DNA of 64,000 nt from Nonomuraea glycinis (GTDB taxonomy: Bacteria; Actinomycetota; Actinomycetes; Streptosporangiales; Streptosporangiaceae), in the NCBI RefSeq assembly GCF_014646515.1, contig NZ_BMNK01000011.1, positions 244,398 through 308,397 on the forward strand, written 5' to 3'. The position numbers and the translations under genes were made by a program. The stretch's first letter is position 1, and every line of letters starts with the position of its first letter. This document shows positions 12,526 through 20,314 of the stretch, in pieces. The notes under the pieces were generated by a model. It had not been told where the DNA came from, did not search any database, and was given only the letters and a program-made list of their open reading frames with translations.

Positions 12526-13749
12526 ATGTTTGACGTGGAGTGGACCCCCGACGCACGTGAGCTGGCCGACCTGGAGCTGCTGCTCTCCGGGGCGTTCCAG
12601 CCGTTGACCGGGTTCCTCGGCCACGACGACATCCATCTGGTGCACGAGCGCGGCACGCTGGCCGACGGCACGCCGTGGCCGGCTCCGGTCACGATCCACC
12701 TGCCTGACGAGGTGACTCCCGGCGACGAGGTCACGCTGCTCGACCCCGAGGGCGTCCCGCTCGCCGTACTCACCGTGACCGAGCATCCGGCGGACGGGCC
12801 GGCCGCCGGGCCGGTGCGCGGGCTGGGCGCGGCCGAGCACGGCCCGTTCGCCCGGCTGCGCCGCACCCCTGACGAGGTCCGCGTGGAGCTCGGCGGGCGT
12901 CCGGCGCTCGCCGTCACCATGCGGGGGCCGCTCGACGACCTCAACGAGATCCTCGCCACCGCCAAGGAGCTCGACGCGGTGATCCTGCTGCTCCCCCTGT
13001 CGTACGGCGAGGCGGGCCCGGCCCTGGTCAGAGCCGCGCTGAAGGCCAAAGGCCAGCTGCCCGAGAGCACGATCGTCGTCCCGGTGCCGCTGGCGCCGCG
13101 CGAGGAGCCCGAGATCGACCTGGAGCTGCGCGAGCACATCGCCTTCTCCTACGGCGCCACCGAGCACCTGGCCGGGCCGGATCCGGTGCGGATCCCCGGA
13201 CCGCCGCACCGCCGCGGCCTGGTGGTGTTCTTCACCGGCCTGTCCGGATCGGGCAAGTCCACGATCGCCCGCGGCCTGCGGGACAGCCTGCTGGAGCTCG
13301 GCACCCGCACGGTCACCTACCTCGACGGCGACGTGGTGCGCCACCTGCTCTCCAAGGGCCTGACGTTCTCCAAGGCCGACCGCGACCTCAACATCCGCCG
13401 CATCGGCTTCGTGGCCGCCGAGGCCGCGCGCCACGGCGGCCTGGCCATCTGCGCCCCCATCGCCCCCTACGCCGCCACCCGCGAGGAGGTGCGCGAGATG
13501 GTCGAGTCGGTCGGCGCCGACTTCCTGCTCGTGCACGTCGCCACCCCGCTGGAGGAGTGCGAGCGCCGCGACCGCAAGGGCCTGTACGCCAAGGCCCGCG
13601 CGGGGCTCATCCCCGAGTTCACCGGCATCTCCGATCCCTACGAGGAGCCGGACGACGCCGACCTGGTCGTCGACACCACGCACATCTCCGTCGAGGCGGC
13701 GGTCGAGCAGGTGCTGGCCAGGCTGCGCGACGGCCGGTGGATCCGGTGA
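12526..13749 (+). CDS. cysC: APS kinase fused to a relic ATP-sulfurylase domain
   Basis: A 407-residue protein. The C-terminal 190 residues are a full adenylyl-sulfate kinase that turns APS plus ATP into PAPS: P-loop FTGLSGSGKST, YLDGDVVRHLLS substrate loop, DLNIRRIGFVA and KGLYAKARAG lid. The N-terminal part looks like the PUA-type domain of monomeric ATP sulfurylase (DLELLLSGAFQPLTGFLGHDD and GTPWPAPVTIHLP), followed by a shortened catalytic region that lacks the QTRNP-type and H-x-G-H motifs. So it should not make APS itself; the separate CysND does. TauE/SafE permease follows with a 4-bp GTGA overlap. The PAPS made here would feed the three sulfotransferases nearby. Confidence 0.9.
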   Translation: MFDVEWTPDARELADLELLLSGAFQPLTGFLGHDDIHLVHERGTLADGTPWPAPVTIHLPDEVTPGDEVTLLDPEGVPLAVLTVTEHPADGPAAGPVRGLGAAEHGPFARLRRTPDEVRVELGGRPALAVTMRGPLDDLNEILATAKELDAVILLLPLSYGEAGPALVRAALKAKGQLPESTIVVPVPLAPREEPEIDLELREHIAFSYGATEHLAGPDPVRIPGPPHRRGLVVFFTGLSGSGKSTIARGLRDSLLELGTRTVTYLDGDVVRHLLSKGLTFSKADRDLNIRRIGFVAAEAARHGGLAICAPIAPYAATREEVREMVESVGADFLLVHVATPLEECERRDRKGLYAKARAGLIPEFTGISDPYEEPDDADLVVDTTHISVEAAVEQVLARLRDGRWIR

Positions 13750-14627
13750 TCGACCCTCCGCTGATCCTCGGCTCGTTCCTCGTGGCCATCGTCGTCGGGC
13801 TCACCGGCATGGGCGGCGGCGCGCTGATGACGCCGATGATGATGCTGTTCTTCAACGTCCCGCCGCTGGCCGCCGTCTCCAGCGACCTGGTGGCCTCGGC
13901 CGTGATGAAGCCGGTCGGCGGCATGGTCCACCTGCGCCGGGGCACCGTGAACCTGCGCCTGGTCGGCTGGCTCTGCGTGGGGTCCGTCCCGGCGGCGTTC
14001 TGCGGGGTGTTCCTGGCCCGCGCGTTCGCGGTCGGCGACGGGGTGAAGTACGCGCTCGGCGTCGCGCTGCTGCTGGCCGTCGCGGGCCTGGGGATCAAGG
14101 CGTGGCTGGGCGACCGGGGCGGCTCGGCGGAGGCACGGGAGATCGTCGTACGCCCAATCCCGACCCTACTGGTCGGTACGGTAGGCGGCCTGGTGGTGGG
14201 CGTGTCCTCCGTGGGCTCCGGTTCGCTGATCATCGTGGCCCTGATCGCCCTCTATCCGGCGCTCAAGGCCAACCAGCTCGTCGGCACCGACCTGGTCCAG
14301 GCCGTGCCGCTGGTGGTCTCGGCGGCGCTGGGACACCTGCTGTTCGGCGACTTCCGGCTCGATCTCACGCTCTCCCTGCTGATCGGCTCCATCCCCGGCG
14401 TCTATCTGGGCGCCCGGGTCTCCTCGCGGGCCCCCGGCGGCCTGGTCAGGGCGATGCTCGCCGTCGTGCTGCTGGCCTCCGCGCTCAAGCTGCTCGGCGT
14501 GGCCGACCTGGTCACTCTGGCCGTGCTGGCGGTGGCTGTGCTGGTCATGGTCATCGGCCGGCGGCTGCGGGTCAGGGCCGCGGCACGCGCGTCGCGCGAA
14601 AGTGCGGATCTCGCGCGAGCTCGGTGA
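13746..14627 (+). CDS. TauE/SafE-family sulfite/sulfate/organosulfonate permease
   Basis: A 293-residue integral membrane protein with about eight transmembrane helices in two repeats. Each half carries the family signature: VVGLTGMGGGALMTPMMM near residue 12 and VGVSSVGSGSLI near residue 155. The GTG start at 13746 overlaps the stop of the APS kinase gene (GTGA), so the two are translated together. This pairing suggests import of sulfate or a related sulfur anion for PAPS synthesis. The family also moves other anions, so the substrate is inference. Its 3' end overlaps the convergent GH26-like gene by 56 bp. Confidence 0.88.
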   Translation: MIDPPLILGSFLVAIVVGLTGMGGGALMTPMMMLFFNVPPLAAVSSDLVASAVMKPVGGMVHLRRGTVNLRLVGWLCVGSVPAAFCGVFLARAFAVGDGVKYALGVALLLAVAGLGIKAWLGDRGGSAEAREIVVRPIPTLLVGTVGGLVVGVSSVGSGSLIIVALIALYPALKANQLVGTDLVQAVPLVVSAALGHLLFGDFRLDLTLSLLIGSIPGVYLGARVSSRAPGGLVRAMLAVVLLASALKLLGVADLVTLAVLAVAVLVMVIGRRLRVRAAARASRESADLARAR

Positions 14628-15699
14628 ACGCCCGGTCCGCCGTGGGGTCGGTGTCGAAGCGGGTGTCGCCTCGCGGCGCGCTCGGCGAGTCGAAGTAGAC
14701 CAGCGCCTTGATCTGCGGATAGCGGCGGACCTGGCTGCGTACGGACTCGAAGAACGCGCGCTTGAACGCCGGGTCGTCGGCCCGCTCGAACACACCCCAC
14801 TCCGCGACCATGACCGGCTTGCCGGGAAAGCGCCACTGCATCCAGCGGTAGAAGCCGGGCCACTCCTCGAAGTCCTCGCGGGTCTTGTTGACCAGGCTGC
14901 CGAAGTCGTGCACCCGGTTGTCGGCGTAGGGGTCCATCGCCACCCAGTCGACCACGTCGTCGCCCGGGTAGAGCTCCTCGAACCAGGACTTGGTGGCCCA
15001 GTTGGGCGCGCCCATGTAGGTCATCACGGTCACCGCGTTCTTGACGCCCTTGGCGCGCAGCCGGAGCACGACGTGCCGGAACATGGCCGTGTAGTCGTCG
15101 GCCCCCATGCCGGACTCCGCCGCGGTCTCCACGTCGTTCTCCGGCTCGTGGTGGATGGTGAGGAAGAACTCCTCGGGAAAGGTCCGCCGGAGATGGTGGG
15201 CCAGGCGGTCGATCCTGTCGTCGATGGCGCCGCCCGCGATCTCGGCCCAGGTGTGGCCGAGCGACGGCTTCCAGTTGATCAGCAGCAGGCGGGGGCGGGC
15301 CGGGTCCCGGGCGATCCGGATCTCCTGCTTGGTCGGGAACAGCTCCTTGCCCCGGTGATAGACGTGCACCAGGTCGGCCGTCGCCCCCATGCGCGCCTCG
15401 GCGCTGTGCAGCGCCTCCTCCACCCGGGTGCCCGTGAAGATCTCCGGGGCGATGCCCCACCACGCGCCGCACGAGGGGATGAGCTTGCCGGTGACTGCAC
15501 AGGAGGGCGCGCTCACCACGGCGGGGCCACCGCCGCCGTCCGCCGGCGCGCTCCGCCGGCCGGCGGCCGGCCCGCTGGGCGCCGGGCTCGAGCACGCGGC
15601 CAGCAGGACGGCCAAGGCCAAGCTGCCGATCGCCCCTTTGGCGACATCAGCCTTCAAATTGCTGTTTATCGCTCTGTACGAATAATTCCAGCGCGTCAT
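14572..15699 (-). CDS. GH26-like glycoside hydrolase lipoprotein
   Basis: A 375-residue exported lipoprotein with a hydrophobic signal and lipobox LAAC near residue 35. The catalytic domain resembles glycoside hydrolase family 26 (mannanase/lichenase-like TIM barrel). The proposed acid/base Glu is in TIHHEPENDVE and the nucleophile Glu in KPVMVAEWGVFE, with YADNRVHD and RWMQWRFPG between them. Its setting, divergent from the Wzz gene, suggests trimming or release of the exopolysaccharide. The ATG at 15699 has GAGGGGG about 9 nt upstream; an ATG 18 bp further up is possible. The gene ends inside the end of the permease gene. The precise family needs a profile search. Confidence 0.78.
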   Translation of the reverse strand: MTRWNYSYRAINSNLKADVAKGAIGSLALAVLLAACSSPAPSGPAAGRRSAPADGGGGPAVVSAPSCAVTGKLIPSCGAWWGIAPEIFTGTRVEEALHSAEARMGATADLVHVYHRGKELFPTKQEIRIARDPARPRLLLINWKPSLGHTWAEIAGGAIDDRIDRLAHHLRRTFPEEFFLTIHHEPENDVETAAESGMGADDYTAMFRHVVLRLRAKGVKNAVTVMTYMGAPNWATKSWFEELYPGDDVVDWVAMDPYADNRVHDFGSLVNKTREDFEEWPGFYRWMQWRFPGKPVMVAEWGVFERADDPAFKRAFFESVRSQVRRYPQIKALVYFDSPSAPRGDTRFDTDPTADRAFTELARDPHFRATRVPRP

Positions 15700-15994
15700 A
15701 ACTTTCAACCCCCTCATTGGGCGACCCCCGCCCTATCAACCTGAACCATGCCACGCCATTGCCGCAACTTCAGCCGGAGTAGCGGTCAGCGCAGGCCAGA
15801 TGGGGTGCACGACTCACCGACAAACAGCGATTTATCGCTTTATAGGGGTACGATTCTCGGGTCGTACAGGAGAAAATCTTGGGTAATCTGGCTGGGTAAT
15901 ATCTGGCCCGCCTATAGTGGGCGCACACCTCGACACGTTACGCAGAGTCGCCGAATGGCGACAATGCGCAGCAAACGCAGGGAGACCCGCCTCC
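15700..15994. promoter_or_regulatory. divergent regulatory region of the polysaccharide operon
   Basis: About 295 bp between the GH26-like gene and wzz, with lower G+C than the coding DNA. It contains a 14-bp palindrome AGCGAT-TT-ATCGCT at 15826-15839, an imperfect direct repeat GGGTAATCTGG / GGGTAATATCTGG (15881-15906), and a TATAGT at 15913-15918 that could be a -10 box for the rightward operon. The word TTTATCGCT also occurs at 15665-15673 inside the start of the hydrolase gene. These are operator candidates; no regulator gene is next to them. Confidence 0.5.
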
Positions 15995-17296
15995 ATGAGC
16001 CTGCCGCCGGACCGCCCGGCCCACCGCTCCGGCACCGACCTGGGAGAGCACCTCTCGCTGCTCCGCAGGCGCTGGCTGCTCCTGCTCGGCTGCGTCCTGG
16101 CCGGCGGCACGACAGGGCTCGCCCTGCTGCGGATCGTCCCCCCTTCCTACACCGCGACCACCCAGCTCCTCGTCACCCCCGTGGGCGTCTCCGAGCAGGT
16201 CAACCAGGTGACCACCCGGCAGCGCGAGCCCCTCAACCTCGACACCGAGGCGCAGATCGCCCTGTCGTCCGTCGTCGCGGCCAAGGCCGCCCAGGCGGTG
16301 AACGCCACCGCCCTGGAGCCCGCCGAGGTGTCGGTCCCGCCCAACTCCTCCGTCCTGTCGATCTCCTACAGCGCCGCCGACCCGGCCACCGCCGCCGCCG
16401 GCTCGCGGGCCTACGCCGAGGCCTACCTCGCCCATCGCACCGAGAGCGCGCAGGCCGCCATCCTCGCCCAGCAGAAGCTCCTGCTGGCCAAGCTCCGGCA
16501 GGTCAACACCTCGCTCGGCGCGGCGATCAAACAGCTCGGCGGGCTGACCAGGGGCACCGCCGCGCACACGCTCGCCACCTACCGGCAGGGGGTGCTCACC
16601 CGGCAGGCGAGCAGCCTCACACTGAAGTACGACGCGCTGCGGACCCTGGCGGTGACGCCCGGATCGGTCATCAGCCCGGCCGTCATGCCGTCGCTGCCCA
16701 GGTCCCCCAGCCTGCCGCTGTGCCTCGGCTCCGGGCTCATGGCGGGCCTGCTGCTGGGGGCCGCCGCGGCGGTGCTGCGCGACCGCCTCGACACCCGGCT
16801 GCGCAGCACCGCCGACGTCGAGCGGCTCACCGGACTGCCCGCCCTGGCCGATCTGTCCTACCCGCGCGACCCCGCCGCGCTGCACGACCTGACCTCCGCC
16901 GTGCTCGCCGCCTGCCCGGGCAAGCGACTGCTGGTCAGGGCCGTCCCGGCCGAGCTCGGCTCCTCCCGGGTGGCCGCCCCGCTGGCCACCAGCGCGCCGC
17001 TGTCGGTGCTGAGCGGCGCGGACGTGAGCGACCTGGCCAGGGCGGACGCGGCCCTGCTGCTGATCGGCCTGGGCCAGGCGACCTCCGTCCAGGTCGCGGC
17101 CACCGTACGGCATCTCAGCCGGCACAACGTGCCGATCATCGGCGCGGTGACCACCACGGACCTGACTCCCGCGCCGCCCACTCCCCAGCACACACCGCTG
17201 GGCAAGCTGGTCGCCGGTGGCGAGCCCGAGCGCGCCGCGGGCGCCGACACCTCGCCCATGCACGCGCTCCATCAGCCGCCGGGCAAGCGGGCGTGA
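15995..17296 (+). CDS. Wzz-type polysaccharide co-polymerase with degenerate tyrosine-kinase domain
   Basis: A 433-residue inner-membrane protein. Transmembrane helix 1 (about 37-58, LLLLGCVLAGGTTGLALL) is followed by a periplasm-side Wzz domain (YTATTQLLVTP, a long coiled section around residues 150-195) and helix 2 near 240-262. The C-terminal 150 residues align in order with a bacterial tyrosine autokinase: a GKRLLV strand, PAELGSSRVAAPLA where PGEGKSTVAANLA is expected, and a final LLLIGLGQ-GAVTTTDL part. The Walker A Lys and Ser/Thr are lost, so it should be inactive as a kinase. It would set chain length for the polymer. ATG at 15995 has GGGAG upstream; the end overlaps wzy by 4 bp. Confidence 0.85.
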   Translation: MSLPPDRPAHRSGTDLGEHLSLLRRRWLLLLGCVLAGGTTGLALLRIVPPSYTATTQLLVTPVGVSEQVNQVTTRQREPLNLDTEAQIALSSVVAAKAAQAVNATALEPAEVSVPPNSSVLSISYSAADPATAAAGSRAYAEAYLAHRTESAQAAILAQQKLLLAKLRQVNTSLGAAIKQLGGLTRGTAAHTLATYRQGVLTRQASSLTLKYDALRTLAVTPGSVISPAVMPSLPRSPSLPLCLGSGLMAGLLLGAAAAVLRDRLDTRLRSTADVERLTGLPALADLSYPRDPAALHDLTSAVLAACPGKRLLVRAVPAELGSSRVAAPLATSAPLSVLSGADVSDLARADAALLLIGLGQATSVQVAATVRHLSRHNVPIIGAVTTTDLTPAPPTPQHTPLGKLVAGGEPERAAGADTSPMHALHQPPGKRA

Positions 17297-18561
17297 CAGG
17301 ACCCGCGTGGCCCATCGCCGCGCTGCTGCTCGGTTATCCCGTCTGGTGGGCGCTCGGCTTCGGCGGGCTGTCGGTCGTCGTGCTGGCCGTGCCCATGGGG
17401 ATCATCCTGTGGCGGCGCAGGCCGATCCGGGTGCCGCGCGGGTTCGGGCTGTGGCTGCTGCTGATCGCCGGCCATCTGGTGAGCGGGCTGATGCTGGCGG
17501 AGATGCCGCCCGGCACCTACGGCGAGCTGGGCCTGGGCCGCTTCCTCGGCTACGCCATGCGCCTGACGCTCTACCTGTCGCTCATGATCATGGTTCTCTA
17601 CCTGGGCAACCTCACCGAGCGCGAGTTGCCGCAGCTCCGGCTCCTGCGGATGCTCGGCGTGCTGTTCATCACCACCGTGGCCGGCGGGCTGCTCGGCGTG
17701 CTGGCTCCCGGCTTCTCCTTCACCTCACCGGTGGAGCTGGTCCTGCCGGGCTGGCTGGCCGACAACTCCTTCGTCCAGAACCTGATCCACCCCACCGCCG
17801 CGCAGACCCAGAAGGTGCTCGGCTACGCCTCGCCCCGGCCGGAGGCGCCGTTCGAATGGGCCAACGCGTGGGGCAGCAACGTGTCGGTGCTGCTCGTCTG
17901 GTTCGTGGTCGGCTGGTGGGTGTACGGCACCCGCCGCCGCAAGGCGCTGGCCGTGGTGCTGATCGCCCTGGCGGCCGTCCCGATCGTCTACTCGCTCAAC
18001 CGGGGCCTGTGGATCGGCCTCGGGCTGGCCGTCTGCTACCTGATCGTCCGGGTGGGCGGCAGGACCAGGGTCACCCTCTGCGCCGCGGCGGCGACGGGGG
18101 CGCTGGTGTTCGCGCTCAGCCCGCTCGCCCCCCTCGTCGTCCAGCGGCTGGACAGCCCGCACTCCAACGACATCCGGGCCTTCACCGTGTCGGCCACGAT
18201 CGAGGCCGCGACCCACTCGCCCGTCATCGGCTTCGGCAACACCCGCAACGCCACGGGCAACCACCGTACGATCACCACCGGCAAGACCGGCTGGTGCCCC
18301 GGCTGCGGCCATCCCCCGCTGGGCGGCGACGGCCAGCTCTGGCTGATGCTCATCACGCAGGGCTTCGCGGGCGCGGCGCTCTACGTGGCCTTCTTCGCCG
18401 GCGCGATCCGCCGCCACTGGACCGACAGGACCCCGATCGGGCTCGCCGGAGTGCTGGTGATGAGCCTGGTGCTGCTCTACATGTTCATCTATGACGGCCT
18501 GGTCACGCCGCTCAGCCTCTACTTCATCTCCTTCGCGCTCCTGTGGAGAAATCCCGCATGA
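17293..18561 (+). CDS. O-antigen ligase/polymerase-like (Wzy) membrane protein
   Basis: A 422-residue protein with ten or more transmembrane helices and one large extracytoplasmic loop. The Wzy_C-type signature is visible: IVYSLNRGLWIGLGLAV near residue 235 with the key Arg, then the loop with HSPVIGFGNTRNATGN and a C-x2-C pair (GWCPGCGHPP) before the last helices. It is the probable polymerase for the polysaccharide repeat unit. GTG at 17293 overlaps the wzz stop (GTGA), and the stop overlaps the next start (ATGA), so the operon is tightly coupled. A role as ligase is also possible. Confidence 0.85.
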   Translation: MTGPAWPIAALLLGYPVWWALGFGGLSVVVLAVPMGIILWRRRPIRVPRGFGLWLLLIAGHLVSGLMLAEMPPGTYGELGLGRFLGYAMRLTLYLSLMIMVLYLGNLTERELPQLRLLRMLGVLFITTVAGGLLGVLAPGFSFTSPVELVLPGWLADNSFVQNLIHPTAAQTQKVLGYASPRPEAPFEWANAWGSNVSVLLVWFVVGWWVYGTRRRKALAVVLIALAAVPIVYSLNRGLWIGLGLAVCYLIVRVGGRTRVTLCAAAATGALVFALSPLAPLVVQRLDSPHSNDIRAFTVSATIEAATHSPVIGFGNTRNATGNHRTITTGKTGWCPGCGHPPLGGDGQLWLMLITQGFAGAALYVAFFAGAIRRHWTDRTPIGLAGVLVMSLVLLYMFIYDGLVTPLSLYFISFALLWRNPA

Positions 18562-19463
18562 CCGACACCGACATCAGGCTCAGCTATTTCGGCGACACGC
18601 TCCGGCTCCTTTATCCCGGCCAGGGTGATCCGCGCGCCCACACGCTGCTCCCGCACGCCCGGCTGCCTCGCCGTCTGGCGCCGCGCCGCTGGTGGCACCG
18701 ACTGGCCGGGCCGCGCGTCCTGCTGCCCATGGACGGGTCGATCTCGGCCCACCTCGGGGAGGTCTTCGGCGCACCGGTGGAGATCGTCCTGCACGTGCGC
18801 CCGGCGCGCCGGGCCAACCGCAAGCCCATCCTGGAGGTCCACAGCGACGGCGCCCGCCTGGCCTTCGTGAAGGTGGGCGACACCGACCGGGCCCGCGCGC
18901 TGGTCGACAACGAGGCCGCCGCGCTGCGCGAGCTGGCCGGCCTCCCGCTCAAGACCGTCGTCACGCCCACCGTGCTGCACCACGGGAGCTGGCGCGGCCT
19001 CAGCCTGCTCGCCCTGTCCCCGCTGCCCGTCCGCCGCCGCCGGGTGCCCGGCCCGCTGCTGGTCAGGGCCGTCAAGGAGATCGCGGCCACGGGCGGCCCC
19101 GACGGCGCGGCCTGGCACGGCGACCTGGCCCCGTGGAACATCTCGCCGTCCGCCGACGGGCGGCTGCTCGTGTGGGACTGGGAGCGCTACGCGACCGGCG
19201 TCCCCTACGGGTTCGACGCGGTGCACCACTTCTTCCAGCGGGCGCTGCGCCGCATGGACCCGCCGACCGCCGCGCGCGCCTGCCTTGCCCAGGCGCTGCG
19301 GACGCTGGCGCCGTTCGGGCTGTCGGCCGCGCAGGCCAGGCAGACCGCGCTGCACTACCTCATCGCGCTGGCCGACCGGCACGCCGCCGACGGCCACGAA
19401 CCCCTCGGCCCGGCGGACCACTGGCTCAACCCGGTCGTCGACCACCAGGAGCCGCTGACATGA
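18558..19463 (+). CDS. APH-fold small-molecule/sugar kinase
   Basis: A 301-residue protein of the aminoglycoside phosphotransferase/choline-kinase fold. The Lys in LAFVKVGDTDRA and the Glu in NEAAALREL fit the N-lobe; the catalytic loop AWHGDLAPWNI and the metal-binding VWDWERYATG are intact. It should transfer phosphate to a hydroxyl group; target unknown. Its place between the polymerase and a sulfotransferase gene suggests decoration of the polymer or a precursor. The ATG at 18558 overlaps the wzy stop (ATGA) and has GGAG upstream. Resistance to an antibiotic is less likely in this context. Confidence 0.8.
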   Translation: MTDTDIRLSYFGDTLRLLYPGQGDPRAHTLLPHARLPRRLAPRRWWHRLAGPRVLLPMDGSISAHLGEVFGAPVEIVLHVRPARRANRKPILEVHSDGARLAFVKVGDTDRARALVDNEAAALRELAGLPLKTVVTPTVLHHGSWRGLSLLALSPLPVRRRRVPGPLLVRAVKEIAATGGPDGAAWHGDLAPWNISPSADGRLLVWDWERYATGVPYGFDAVHHFFQRALRRMDPPTAARACLAQALRTLAPFGLSAAQARQTALHYLIALADRHAADGHEPLGPADHWLNPVVDHQEPLT

Positions 19464-20314
19464 AGGTCATGAAGCGATCGGTGCTGTCCGTGTCGCGGAC
19501 CACCGGGAAGGTCACCTCCAAGGCGCGGATCCTGCCGTCGTTCCTGATCGCCGGGGCCCAGCGGTGCGGCACCACCTCGCTCTACCGGGCGCTGGCGGAG
19601 CACCCCCTGCTGCTCAAGCCGGTGCTGCACAAGGGGGTCCACTACTTCGACGCCGCCTACTGGCGTGGGCCCGCCTGGTATCGGGCGCACTTCCCGCTCC
19701 GGGTGAGCATGGCACTGCTCGCCCGGCGTCACGGCGCCGGGCCGCAGGCGTTCGAGTCGTCGCCCTACTACCTGTTCCATCCGCTGGCCGGGGAGCGGAT
19801 CGCCGCCGACCTGCCGGGGGTGAAGCTGATCGTGCTGGTGCGCGACCCGGTCGAGCGGGCCTACTCCGCGCACGCCCACGAGCTGGCCAGAGGCTTCGAG
19901 ACCGAGTCCCACTTCGAGCACGCGCTGGAGCTGGAGGCCGGGCGGCTCGCGGGGGCCGAGGAGAGCCTGCGGGCGGGGCCGCACTCCGCCCACCACTCCC
20001 ACCGGCACCACGGCTATCTGGCCCGCGGCCGTTACGCCGAGCAGCTCGACCGGCTGGAGCCGCTGTTCGGGCGGGAGCGGATCCTGGTGCTCGACAGCCA
20101 CCGCTTCTTCGCCGAGCCCGAGCAGGTCTACGACCGGGTGCTCGACTTCCTCGGAGTGCCCCGGCTGGGCCACCCCGAGTTCGAACGGCACAACGGGCGA
20201 CCCCTGCCCAGGCCCCTGCCGGACTCTCTCCGGCAGAGCCTGCGCGACCACTTCGAGCCGTACGACACCCGGCTGGTGAGCTGGCTGGGCGGTGACCCCT
20301 CATGGCGAACCTGA
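19460..20314 (+). CDS. PAPS-dependent sulfotransferase (NDST/heparan-type)
   Basis: A 284-residue sulfotransferase. The 5'-phosphosulfate-binding loop is IAGAQRCGTTSLYRAL near residue 30, the 3'-phosphate-binding strand is LIVLVRDPVERAYSAH near 125, and the late GYLARGRYAEQL and RILVLDSHRFF segments match heparan-sulfate/NodH-like carbohydrate sulfotransferases. It would move sulfate from PAPS to a polysaccharide hydroxyl or amine. The start overlaps the previous stop (ATGA) and its end overlaps the flippase gene by 13 bp. It is the first of three sulfotransferases here. Confidence 0.9.
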   Translation: MKVMKRSVLSVSRTTGKVTSKARILPSFLIAGAQRCGTTSLYRALAEHPLLLKPVLHKGVHYFDAAYWRGPAWYRAHFPLRVSMALLARRHGAGPQAFESSPYYLFHPLAGERIAADLPGVKLIVLVRDPVERAYSAHAHELARGFETESHFEHALELEAGRLAGAEESLRAGPHSAHHSHRHHGYLARGRYAEQLDRLEPLFGRERILVLDSHRFFAEPEQVYDRVLDFLGVPRLGHPEFERHNGRPLPRPLPDSLRQSLRDHFEPYDTRLVSWLGGDPSWRT

